A program made the translations under genes and the position numbers. Below the pieces are notes generated by a model. The model saw only the letters and a program-made list of their open reading frames with translations, had not been told where the DNA came from and did no database searches. This document shows positions 15,894-24,143 of a DNA stretch of 64,000 nucleotides, in pieces; position 1 is the stretch's first letter; each line of letters begins with the position of its first letter. This stretch comes from Streptomyces akebiae (GTDB taxonomy: Bacteria; Actinomycetota; Actinomycetes; Streptomycetales; Streptomycetaceae): NCBI RefSeq assembly GCF_019599145.1, contig NZ_CP080647.1, forward strand, positions 7,068,001-7,132,000, written 5' to 3'.

Positions 15894-16752
15894 GGAGCAT
15901 GACCTGCGAGAAGTAGATGAACGCCTCGCTGGACGCGGGCAGCGTCTCGAAGTCCCGCACCAGACGACGCGAATGCATCAGCCACCCCAGCGTGCGCTCT
16001 ACTACCCACCGTCTCGGAAGTACCACGAACCCGGTCATGTCGTCGCTGCGTTTGACGATCTGCACGGTGAGCTGCAGTTTCTCCTTCGTCCAGGTGACCA
16101 CGCGGCCCGCGTAGCCGCCGTCGGCCCACACCAGGCCGACCTTCGGGAACCGGGTCCGCAGCAAGGGCAGCATGCCGCGGGCGGCCTGCCGGTCGGTGAT
16201 GTTCCCGGCTGTCACCAGCACCATCAGCAGCAGGCCGAGACTGTCCGTGATGACGTGCCGGCGCCTCCCGTTGATCTTCTTCCCGCCGTCGTAACCGCGT
16301 GAGACGGCGGGCACCGAGGCGGCGCCCTTGACGGACTGCGAGTCGATGATGGCCGCGGTCGGCTCCACCTTGCGGCCCTCGGCGACGCGGACCTTGCCAC
16401 GCAGCCGGTCGTGCAGCTCCTTGACCAGGCCGTTCGCGCACCATCTGCGGAAGAACGCGTACACGCGGTCCCAGGCGGGAAAATCCACCGGCATGGAGCG
16501 CCACTTGATCCCGTTGTCGGTGACGTAGAAGACAGCATCCAGCATCACGCGGTGGCAATAGCCCTCCGGCTGACCGCCCCGGCCCTCCAGCCAGGCCGGA
16601 ACCGGCATCGCCTCGCGCACCACGGCCCACTGCACGTCCGTCATGTCCGACGGATACCGCCGCACCCGCTCCGGCCGGTCGGCCGCGTTCCCGAACCTGT
16701 GCGCGAGACAATCACACGACGACACGCGGGAGTTGGACGCGACCGGGTACAT
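15823..16752 (-). CDS. IS5-family transposase (IS A)
   Basis: 309 residues from the ATG at 16752; the frame is open further upstream to 16857. The N-terminal DUF4096-type domain (YPSDMTDVQWAVVREAMPVP, NGIKWRSMPVDFPAWDRVYA) precedes the DDE domain: AAIIDSQSVKGAAS (Asp), LVWADGGYAGRVV (Asp) and RWVVERTLGWL (Glu). It is full-length and looks intact. The 3' end overlaps the accessory gene, which is read on the other strand. The sister copy is at 44678-46093. Confidence 0.85.
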   Translation of the reverse strand: MYPVASNSRVSSCDCLAHRFGNAADRPERVRRYPSDMTDVQWAVVREAMPVPAWLEGRGGQPEGYCHRVMLDAVFYVTDNGIKWRSMPVDFPAWDRVYAFFRRWCANGLVKELHDRLRGKVRVAEGRKVEPTAAIIDSQSVKGAASVPAVSRGYDGGKKINGRRRHVITDSLGLLLMVLVTAGNITDRQAARGMLPLLRTRFPKVGLVWADGGYAGRVVTWTKEKLQLTVQIVKRSDDMTGFVVLPRRWVVERTLGWLMHSRRLVRDFETLPASSEAFIYFSQVMLLSRRLARPARHPDRERPGWAAAA

Positions 16753-16918
16753 CACGCAAGACTGGAACAACAGGGCCTCCCTGCACTCGAGTTGGCTTCG
16801 CAACCCTCGTGCTGCACCGGAGGTCCTGCTTTCATGCCCCCACCCGGCCAAGATCACCCGGCCAGGGATCCCGTTCGATCAGAACCGCCCCCATGATCGA
16901 TAGGAATACGGCTTCTGA

Positions 16919-17699
16919 GAGTCACGAGTGGGAGCTGCTGCTGCGTCTGGTGGAGCCGCTGTACGGGCTCCTCTTCTACCGCAGCCAGTGGGAGGACATG
17001 GAAGCGGTCAAGGCCATGGCGGTCGAGGCGGCCCGAGCACGGCACGACGAGTCCGCCGAACTGGGGTCGCTCATCCACCTCGCCGAGGCGCGGCGCATCC
17101 TGGGGCGCAGCGAGGAGACGACCGGGCTGTACGAGCGCGCGCTGGAGATCGCCCGTGCGCGGGGCGACGAGGGCAAGGAGGGCTGGATCCTGACCCACTT
17201 CGGCGACCTCCAGTGCGACCTGGAGCGTCCCGACGACGCACTGCGCCGGTACGCCGAGGCCCGGGCCATCTACCGGCAGAGGGGCGACAAGGGCGCCGAG
17301 ATCTGGCTCTCCGCCCACATGGCCGACGCGTACCGGCAGCTCGACCGGCTGGAGGACGCGGCACGCGTTTTGACGGACGCCTTGGAGGAGAGCGGACGAC
17401 GGGGCGACTCCGCCGAGATCGTGTGGTGCCAGTGGCATCTGGCCCTGGTGTACGACCAAATGGGCCGGTGCGCCGAGGCAGAGGAGACCCTCGCGCCGGC
17501 CACCGAGTTCCACCGGCACCGCGGCGACCAGGCAGGGCTGGCGACGATGCTGACCATCCTGGGAGACATCCACCTGCACGCCAGTCGGCCTGCCCTCGCC
17601 CGGGAGGCGTATGGCGAGGCGTTGGAGCTGGTCCGCTCCCTCGACATCCCGCGGCGGGTGGCGGAACTCGAGGAGGCCCTCCAGAATGCCTCCGGCTGA
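16919..17699 (+). pseudogene. TPR sensor region of the split NLR-like gene (3' part)
   Basis: 259 residues that continue, in frame after precise IS removal, the protein broken at 15228: the junction reads RRAYESHEWELLLRL. It contains about five TPR-like repeats (LGSLIHLAEARRILGRSEET, GWILTHFGDLQCDLERPDDA, IWLSAHMADAYRQLDRLEDA, VWCQWHLALVYDQMGRCAEA and TMLTILGDIHLHASRPALA). These would form the ligand-sensing arm. The IS offers an ATG at 16893 in this frame, so a separate TPR protein could be made, but without a good ribosome site. Confidence 0.8.
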
Positions 17700-17707
17700 G
17701 CCGGCCT

Positions 17708-18000
17708 CTAAGCTCCGCTTTTATCCCTGACGGCTATCCGGTCGTCTTGTCGCTGGATGGTGGGGTGCAGGTGCCTTGGGGGCGACTTGGCCGGGGTGCC
17801 CGCTGCCGCCTGGACGGAGTGAAATCGTCGACGAACACGATCGGGTGTAAGGCGATTTGGGGCGAGTGGCTTCTCCCAGGGCAGCCGGTGATCAGCTACC
17901 AGGGGCCGGGCAAGGCGAAGTTGGGTGTAGGACACGATGACCTGCCAGGTCCAGCGGTCCGCCTGCTCGGGGGTGTCGGGCTGCTGCGGCTGGCTCCGCC
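17708..18000 (-). pseudogene. Remnant of a Streptomyces putative transposase (C-terminal)
   Basis: The minus-strand frame reads EQADRWTWQVIVSYTQLRLA then RPLVADHRLPWEKP and RLTPDRVRRRFHSV. These match the C-terminal region of a large Streptomyces transposase family (the group that RefSeq tracks as NF041680-type). The N-terminal majority is absent and the left part runs into the conserved attachment block. Inactive. Confidence 0.55.
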
Positions 18001-18252
18001 CGGTGTAGAGGGGCCGAGCCTCTGCGCGTGGGAAGGGGAATCCGCTGCGCCATGGTTCCACCGCGTCCGCTGAGCTGGAGCGACGCCGAGGATTCCGTAT
18101 CGGGCAGGTCTCTCAAGGAGCGGCAGGGACCACGGAGGGACCGCACGGACAGGAACCAACCGACAAGGACCGCGCAAGGCTGACAGAGATGCAAGCGCCT
18201 CCTGCAAGAACGGCGTGGATCGGCATAGATAGGCAAGGACCGCCAAGATCCC

Positions 18253-18302
18253 CAAAGGACTCATAATCCGTCGGCCGTGGGTTCGAGTCCCACCCGCCCC
18301 AC
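18253..18302 (+). repeat. tRNA 3' half, copy 4, with native downstream context
   Basis: Identical 50-bp tRNA 3' half, ending ACCA, preceded by the same block (from 18038, 215 bases before the repeat). Unlike the other copies it is followed within 42 bases by a rho-independent terminator. This is what the original 3' flank of the tRNA gene should look like, so it probably marks the right edge of the whole tandem array. Confidence 0.85.
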
Positions 18303-18344
18303 CATGCGCTACGCGGGCAGACGTCAGTGACCAGCGGAAACGTC

Positions 18345-18373
18345 AAGGCCCTCGCTTTTGCGGGGGCCTTTTT
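18345..18373 (+). terminator. Rho-independent terminator after tRNA copy 4
   Basis: AAGGCCCTCGC, a TTTT loop, and GCGGGGGCCTT form an 11-bp stem (one G-T pair) followed by TTT. It is one of the few classical terminators in the window and probably belonged to the chromosomal tRNA gene. Confidence 0.75.
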
Positions 18374-18524
18374 GCGTCCTCCAAGATCGCTAGCTCGCCC
18401 GATGCTCGCCCGAAGTGGGAACCCGCCACGTCCACGGTCCAGCCGCCCAGTTCGGGCGCGGCCCGGCGGGCGCAGAAGGCGAGAGGGCCTCCGGCTGTGT
18501 GCCAGGGGCCCTCTCGCGTATGGC

Positions 18525-18680
18525 AGTTACTGTCGCGGTTATGGCGACTGGTCGGCGCTGAGCCGCCGAAGAACGTCCGGCGTATCGACATCGACGACCT
18601 GACCGCCCTCGTTGCGCCACTCGGCGTGAACCCGAACGCCCTGCTGCTCCCCCACCAGGGTCCGGAGCTACGACCGGGCG
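18525..18680 (+). pseudogene. Remnant of an XRE-type regulator
   Basis: A frame reads RRIDIDDLTALVAPLGVNPN followed by ALLLP, closely matching the last helices of the HTH domain in many Streptomyces XRE regulators (RRVDVDDL..LAVALGV.P..LLLP). The recognition helix region upstream is garbled. There is no other recognisable gene between 18374 and 19086. Confidence 0.4.
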
Positions 18681-19107
18681 CCAGGCAGCCGGGCAGTGCA
18701 CTTCGAGGACTCCGGAGGCCGCGGGTCGCCCGTCGGGTCGCCGTGACGAATCATTTCGGCGGCGGGCTGTCAGGAGCCCCGTGTCAGGGGCGTGCGCCCA
18801 CCATGCTGGCGCAGAGGTTGATCAGGTCGGGGAGGGTGCAGATTCTCTGTCGCTGCTGAGGGGCTGCGTGGTGTGCGGCGGCTCGCTGGGCGCGGGTGGC
18901 GCCGGTGCGGGCGGTGCGGGCGGCTTCGTCGCGCCCGGAGGTGTGGGCGCCGGCGCGGACGGTTCGCCTGGGGTGCTGGTCCCGGGGCGGTCCTGGCCGC
19001 CGTGTCCGCTGTCGCCCTTGTGGTCATCTTCTCGGTGACGTCGGCCGGGCGGGGAAGCGCGAGATGGGCGCCGGAGGGGCGGTGCCTGTCAATTCCGATG
19101 AGACACG

Positions 19108-20124
19108 TCAGGCTGCGGGTTCTTCCTGATGCTCCTCCTTGGCGGGTTGGTTGATCCAGGCCGCCTTGGGGAGGCGGGGTGGTGTCGGTCTTCGGCGGAA
19201 TCGGTGCGGGTTGGTGGCGTAGGCGTCGGCCAGGACGTCGGCCCGCCGGGCTCGGATCGTCGTGGCGGTGCCGTCGTGGACGGATGCGGGCGTGTGCAGT
19301 CCGATGCCGGAGTGCCGGTGGACGTTGTTGTAGTAGGTGAAGAACCGCTGGCAGAAGGCTCGGGCGTCGGCCAGTGAGCCGAACCGGTCGGGGAAGACCG
19401 GGCCGTACTTCAGGGGCTTGAAGTTCGCCTCGCTATAGGGGTTGTCGTTCGACATGCGTGGCCGTGAGTGCGAGCGGACGATGTTCAGGTCAACGAGCAG
19501 CTGGGCGACCGGCTTGGAGGTCATCGAGGTGCCCCGGTCGGCGTGGACCACGTCCGGGACGACGCTGCCGTTGGCGCGGAAGGCGTCTTCGATGAACTCC
19601 TTGGCCAGTGCGGCCGATTCGCGCGGCACGACGAGCCAGTGGACCGCTTTGCGGGAGTAGATGTCGAGCATCACGAACAGGTCATAGTACATCCCGCGGT
19701 CCGGGCCTTTGAGCTTGGTGGCGTCCCAGGTCCACACCTGACTCGGGCCGGTGGCCACCAGCTCGGGCCTGGCCCGGGACGGGTGAGTGGCCTGCGCGCG
19801 GCGCTCGCGGACCTCACCGTGCTCGCGTAGCAACCGGTACATCGTGGAGACCGAGCACAGGTAGGTGCCCTCGTCCAGCAAGGTTGCCCAGATCTGCGCC
19901 GGCGACTTGTCCACGAACCGCTGCGAGCGCAGCACGCCAAGGACCCGGGCCTGTTCCAGCTCGGACAGGGCCGCCGGATGCGCCGATCGCGGGCGCCGCG
20001 GCCCGGCCACGCGGGGTTTGGGGCTGCGCTGCCGGTAGATGGTGGCCCGCGAGCGGCCGGTCAGCTCGCACGCCGGCTTGATCCCGACGACCGGCTCTAG
20101 GGCGGCGAACGCCTCGGTGATCAC
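19108..20124 (-). CDS. IS3 transposase OrfB (integrase catalytic domain)
   Basis: 338 residues from a GTG at 20124 overlapping the orfA stop. An HTH_21-type region (RFVDKSPAQIWATLLDEGTY) precedes the rve domain with its DDE set: WTWDATKLKG (Asp), VVHADRGTSMTS (Asp) and NDNPYSEANFKPLKY (Glu). The C-terminus has FTYYNNVHRHSGIGLHTP, typical of the IS3 family. The frame is intact, but it normally needs OrfA, whose frame is broken. Confidence 0.85.
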   Translation of the reverse strand: MITEAFAALEPVVGIKPACELTGRSRATIYRQRSPKPRVAGPRRPRSAHPAALSELEQARVLGVLRSQRFVDKSPAQIWATLLDEGTYLCSVSTMYRLLREHGEVRERRAQATHPSRARPELVATGPSQVWTWDATKLKGPDRGMYYDLFVMLDIYSRKAVHWLVVPRESAALAKEFIEDAFRANGSVVPDVVHADRGTSMTSKPVAQLLVDLNIVRSHSRPRMSNDNPYSEANFKPLKYGPVFPDRFGSLADARAFCQRFFTYYNNVHRHSGIGLHTPASVHDGTATTIRARRADVLADAYATNPHRFRRRPTPPRLPKAAWINQPAKEEHQEEPAA

Positions 20125-20615
20125 TTCGTCCGCTTGGACTCGGAGTCCTCGTTCCCGGAGAGCAGTTCCAAGAGCTCGTGTGCTTTTCCCAGGATGGCCA
20201 GCGCCCTCTGGGACTTGGCCAGCTCGGCGGTCAGCTTCTCGTTCTCCGCCCGCAGCCGCTCGGCCTCCTTCTCCGCCGAGCTCTTGCCCGTCGGCCCGGA
20301 GGTCCTGGCGGCCAGCTTCTCGTTCTCCGCCCGCAGCCGCTCGGCCTCCTTCTCCGCCGAGCTCTTGCCCGTCGGCCCGGAGGTCCTGGCGGCCAGCGCA
20401 TCCAGCGCGCCGGCATCCCGGGCGGACCGCTAGTCGATGATGTGCGAGTGGTACAGCCCCTCCCGGCGCAGCAGAGCGCCTTTCGCTCCGGGCTCGGTCA
20501 GCCGCTCGTACTCCTCCACGATCCGCAGCTTGTACTCCGCAGTGAAGGAACGACGCTTCGGCCCGCCAGCGCGGGGACCGCGCTTCTTCCTGCCCACGAC
20601 CTCATCATCGGCCAT
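20121..20615 (-). pseudogene. IS3 OrfA with an amber codon and an internal duplication
   Basis: From the ATG at 20615 the frame starts MADDEVVGRKKRGPRAGGPK and reads RRSFTAEYKLRIVEEYE (HTH) to YHSHIID, then meets TAG at 20430-20432 where family members have Trp (HIIxWR). The same frame continues RSARDAGALDALAARTSG to the stop at 20121. The leucine-zipper part contains a 27-residue segment twice in tandem. A single G-to-A change explains the amber codon. OrfA should be truncated after the HTH. Confidence 0.75.
20232..20393 (-). repeat. Two tandem 81-bp copies inside orfA
   Basis: 20232-20312 and 20313-20393 are identical as far as I can read. The unit is a multiple of three, so it duplicates 27 residues of the coiled coil (EKEAERLRAENEKL part) without shifting the frame. 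Confidence 0.85.
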
Positions 20616-21036
20616 ACCGGCCTCAAGGTCAGCATTGCTCAGCGTCACGTTCGAAAGATCCTGTTCTCGCCCTACTCGCAACAGAAGACTCGATTGTCCT
20701 CATGTCTCACGAGAGTCTGACAGGGAGGGGGCGCCGTCATTCCCTCGGGCCGCTGTGTCGGGCGTGGCGTCCGTGCGGTGGTCGGCGGGTGTGCTCGGCT
20801 CTGGGTCCTGGGCGTTGCCGTCAGTGCCGGGGAGCGTCAACGATGTGCCAGGCTCAGCGAGGGGCCGTGGCGCTGCCTGGCCGGTGTTGGCGTAGTAGGC
20901 AGCAGCGCTGCCCGCGACGGTTTCTATAACAGTCGGCGCATCCAGAAATGCTCGGCTACCTCAGCCCCGTCGAGTTTGAGGAGAGGCACTACGCCGAGCG
21001 GGCAACGACCGAACGAACGGACCTGAGACTGTCAAC

Positions 21037-22767
21037 GGCCATTTCGTTCGGTTCTGATCCACTTTTTGTGGGGCGGTTGCGGAGGGTTACGGTCTTCAGC
21101 CGGCGAGGAGTATCCGCAGGCGGAGGAGGTCGAATCCGGCGCGGCCGTATCCGTCCCTCTTGATCCGTTTCGCTCTGTTGACGTTGCCTTCGACCTTGCC
21201 CGAGTTCCATTCCAAGGTGAGGCCGGCGGTGACGGCGTCGAAGTCCTGGCGGAGGCCGCGGGCCAGGCTCTGCAGCGGCTTCATCCCAGTGTCCTCGGCG
21301 CAGGAGAGCCAGCTCTCCAGGTCGCCGCCTCGGCGGGCGGTCATCATGACGGCAAAAGAGCGGACGCACGCGGCGACCGCGTCCAGTTCGGGGCAGCGGG
21401 ACAGGAGCTTCTTGAGCTTGAGCGTGCCGTTCTCCTCCAGGTGGTCGGGGTGCGAGGTGATCAGCCAGGTGGCCGTGCGGACCGTCAGTGCCTTGGGTCT
21501 GGCGGGTGTGGGCCTGCCGCTGGCCCGGATCTCCTGCAGGTGCCGGCGCACGGTCCGCTTGCTGCCGGTGAAGCCGAGTTCGACGATCTCCGCGTGGAGC
21601 CGCGCCGCGTCCGTGCAGCCCTCGTTCCAGCGCCGGTGGAGGTAGGGCGAGTAGGCGTGGACCTGGCCGTAGCGGCGTGATCCGGTGCCCAGCGACGCCT
21701 CCTCGGGCGTGGCTGCGTGTGCGTCGCGGCGTACCGTCTTGCGGTCCAGTCCGAGAGCCTTGGAGATCGCCTGGATTGGGACTCCCTTGTCGTAGAGGTC
21801 GTGCACGGCGGTGTGGCGCTCGCGGCGCCGGATCACACGCATCCCGTCCGGCCGCCCCGACACCTCCTGCTCGACAGCGGCCTCAGCAGGCGCGTCCTCG
21901 GTAGGATCGGCGAGGCAACTGCGGTGCGTGGCAACGCACTTCTCGACGGCTTCGCACAGGTTCTTCCACAAAAGGAAGCGGTCCGCGACCTGGATCGCGT
22001 CGGGGCAGGCGGTGCGTACGGCCTCGGCGTAGGCACTGGCCCTATCCCGGCAGACGATCTCCGCTCCGGGATGTGCGCGCAGCCACGCGGTGAGGGTCTC
22101 CGCGGTGCGGTCGGGCAGGACGTCGACGCGCTCTCCGCTCTCCATGTCCAAAATGATCGTTCCGTAGACGTGCCCTTTCTTCAGGGCGAAATCATCGACG
22201 CCCAGCACACGGGGCGCGGCGCCGATGTGTTTGTCCGGAAGCCTGCGTACCAGTCTGAGTAGCGAGTTCGCACTCGTCGGGATGGACAGATGCGCGGCCA
22301 GCCGGGCGCCAGGACGCCCGGCGAGCGCCAGCGCGATCTTCTCCAGCGAGCGGCGCAGGAGCGGCGTGCGCCGCGCGAACCGCTCGGTGAGCCCGTCCAC
22401 CTGCTCGACGAACGTGCGGCGACCGCACGCAGCCGCCGGGCAGAGAAACCGCCGCACCAGCAGGTCGATCACGACCTGCCGTCCGGCCGCCGAGAGGTCG
22501 GCAAGGCGCCGCCGATAGCCACCATGGAGACGGCCGGACACGGTGCCACAGTCCGGACATGCCGCCTCGGGCGTCGCCGTCCGCGCCGTGAGGGCTACCC
22601 CGCCGCCATCCGCTCTGACCTCGTCCACCACCACAGAGGACAGATGAGAGAACGCCATGGCGAACGTCGAGAACACGCTGCAATCACACGAACGGCCATC
22701 CTTCCAGCCGGTTGTGACGCCGTGTCACCGCCTCACAAAAAGTGGATCAGAACCGCTTGCCATGGCC
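21037..22767. mobile_element. ISL3-family insertion sequence
   Basis: About 1731 bp. Long inverted ends sharing GGTTCTGATCCACTTTTTGT followed by G(A/G)GGCGG, at 21050 on the plus strand and before 22756 on the minus strand. It encodes one transposase on the minus strand. I could not find a clean 8-bp target duplication. Confidence 0.85.
21096..22658 (-). CDS. ISL3-family transposase
   Basis: 520 residues from the ATG at 22658 (the frame opens at 22676). An N-terminal zinc-ribbon (CPDCGTVSGRLHGGYRR, CPAAACGRRTF) is followed by the ISL3 HTH region. The DDE-type core contains VLGVDDFALKKGHVYGTIIL (Asp), VCRDRASAYAEA (Asp) and, near the end, WNSGKVEGNVNRAKRIKRDG (Glu), then YGRAGFDLLRLRIL. All hallmark segments are present, so it looks intact. 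Confidence 0.9.
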   Translation of the reverse strand: MAFSHLSSVVVDEVRADGGGVALTARTATPEAACPDCGTVSGRLHGGYRRRLADLSAAGRQVVIDLLVRRFLCPAAACGRRTFVEQVDGLTERFARRTPLLRRSLEKIALALAGRPGARLAAHLSIPTSANSLLRLVRRLPDKHIGAAPRVLGVDDFALKKGHVYGTIILDMESGERVDVLPDRTAETLTAWLRAHPGAEIVCRDRASAYAEAVRTACPDAIQVADRFLLWKNLCEAVEKCVATHRSCLADPTEDAPAEAAVEQEVSGRPDGMRVIRRRERHTAVHDLYDKGVPIQAISKALGLDRKTVRRDAHAATPEEASLGTGSRRYGQVHAYSPYLHRRWNEGCTDAARLHAEIVELGFTGSKRTVRRHLQEIRASGRPTPARPKALTVRTATWLITSHPDHLEENGTLKLKKLLSRCPELDAVAACVRSFAVMMTARRGGDLESWLSCAEDTGMKPLQSLARGLRQDFDAVTAGLTLEWNSGKVEGNVNRAKRIKRDGYGRAGFDLLRLRILLAG

Positions 22768-23156
22768 GCCGTCATGAGACCTCGTCAGCCCGCCCTGAAA
22801 ACAGCTGATCAGCACCTTCCATACGTTGGGGGAGCCTCTGTGGACGATCGACTTGCCCGGCATCTGGGAGGTCACGTGGACTACGGGCCGCAGGTGCGGC
22901 GGGTGCAGATGGTGCACGGAGTGCCGACGGTCGATAACACAGTGAGCCACAGGAGCAGGTGGCACCCGGCCGTGCGCGGCTGGCTGCCGACCTCCCGCTC
23001 GCGGTCCACTTGTAGGAAGTGGGCGATGGTGTGCTCACCGCGATCCGACTGCGCCGAGCGTGCGCTCGCACTGGTCGATCAGCACCGCATCACGAAAGTC
23101 CTCCCGATGCCAGTGCCAGTGCGGTGCCGAGTTCGCGCGCGGAGCGGCGCGGGGTG
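22768..23156. other. Gene-free stretch between ISL3 and the EPS locus
   Basis: Short frames exist on both strands but none resembles a known protein; it may be decayed IS or gene debris. I see no repeats. Confidence 0.3.
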
Positions 23157-24143
23157 TCACAGGGCAGCGGACCTTCGGTGTTCCACGTACCAGGCGTACG
23201 CTTCGGCGATTCCCTCCCGCAGGCCGATACACGGGGCCCATCCCAGAGTGGTGATCCGGGAGACGTCAAGGACCTTGCGTGGAGTGCCGTCCGGCTGGGC
23301 CGCGTCCCACTCGATGGCCCCCTGGTAGCCGACGACCTCTGCCACCAGCTCGGCGGCCTCCCGGATCGTCAGGTCCGTGCCGGTGCCGACATTCACCGAT
23401 CCGTCCGCGTCGTAGTGCTCCAGCAGGTACAGGCATGCCCGGGCCAGATCATCCACGTGCAGGAACTCCCGGCGAGGTGTTCCGGTACCCCAGTTCACCA
23501 CTCGCTGTGCCCCTGCCGTTCGGGCCTCGTGGAAGCGCCGGATCAGCGATGCCAGGACATGGGAGTGCTCGGGATGAAAGTTGTCGCCGGGGCCGTAAAG
23601 GTTGGTCGGCATGGCGGAAATCCAGGGGAGACCGTGCTGCCGCCGCACCGCCTGCACGTGCAGGAGCCCGGCGATCTTGGCGATGGCGTAGGCGTCGTTG
23701 GTCGGCTCCAATGCACCGGTCAGCAGCGCCTCCTCTCGAATGGGCTGGTCGGCGAATTTCGGATAGACGCAGCTGGAGCCCAGGAACAGCAGCTGCTCCA
23801 CCCCCTGTTCCAGGGCCGCGTCCAGCACGTTGACCTGGATACGCAGGTTGTCGGAGAGGAACTCCGTGGGACGGGTGGCATTTGCTTTGATCCCGCCCAC
23901 CCGTGCGGCGGCCAGCACCACCACATCCGGCCGGGTGGCCGCGAACCAGTCGAGGACGGCACGGCGCTCGCGCAGGTCCAGTTGGGCGGAGCCGGGTCCG
24001 ACCACGTCGGTGAAGCCCTCCCGCTCCAGATGCCGGCACACCGCGGAACCGACGAGTCCACGGCTTCCGGCCACGAATACGCGCGCGGAGCGGTCGAGGG
24101 GGCGGTGAATGTACCCGCACGGTGCTGAGGCTGGGGAGCTCAC
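23157..24143 (-). CDS. fcl: GDP-L-fucose synthase
   Basis: 328 residues from the GTG at 24143, which overlaps the stop of the kinase gene. An extended SDR with VFVAGSRGLVGSAVCRHLE (GxxGxxG), AARVGGIKANATRP, LFLGSSCVYPKFADQPI, and the catalytic YAIAKIAG (YxxxK). NWGTGTPRREFLHVDDLA is a typical fucose synthase stretch. It epimerises and reduces GDP-4-keto-6-deoxymannose, the product of Gmd (25864), to GDP-L-fucose. It is translationally coupled to the BY-kinase gene, tying sugar supply to chain-length control. Confidence 0.9.
   Translation of the reverse strand: MSSPASAPCGYIHRPLDRSARVFVAGSRGLVGSAVCRHLEREGFTDVVGPGSAQLDLRERRAVLDWFAATRPDVVVLAAARVGGIKANATRPTEFLSDNLRIQVNVLDAALEQGVEQLLFLGSSCVYPKFADQPIREEALLTGALEPTNDAYAIAKIAGLLHVQAVRRQHGLPWISAMPTNLYGPGDNFHPEHSHVLASLIRRFHEARTAGAQRVVNWGTGTPRREFLHVDDLARACLYLLEHYDADGSVNVGTGTDLTIREAAELVAEVVGYQGAIEWDAAQPDGTPRKVLDVSRITTLGWAPCIGLREGIAEAYAWYVEHRRSAAL

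Larger units (their letters stand above)
15229..16915. mobile_element. IS5-type insertion sequence with an accessory gene (IS A)
   Basis: 1687 bp. The ends are imperfect inverted repeats: GAAGCCGTTGTCTTTCC on the left and, read from the right end inward, GAAGCCGTATTCCTATCG. The TGA at 15226-15228 is repeated at 16916-16918, a target duplication of the TNA type used by IS5 relatives. It carries a minus-strand transposase and a convergent plus-strand accessory gene. It splits the NLR-like gene. A second element of the same type lies at 44572-46233. Confidence 0.85.
19087..20722. mobile_element. IS3-family insertion sequence
   Basis: About 1636 bp with imperfect inverted ends: TGTCAATTCCGATGAGACA on the left and, read inward from the right, TGTCAGACTCTCGTGAGACA. 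It carries orfA and orfB on the minus strand with a GTGA overlap. No clear target duplication. orfA is interrupted, so the copy is probably immobile. Confidence 0.8.

Noticed and set aside
16893..17699. TPR frame as an independent gene starting at the ATG inside the IS
   Set aside because: Frame continuity with the upstream NLR gene after IS removal shows it is the 3' part of that gene; the ATG has no good ribosome site.
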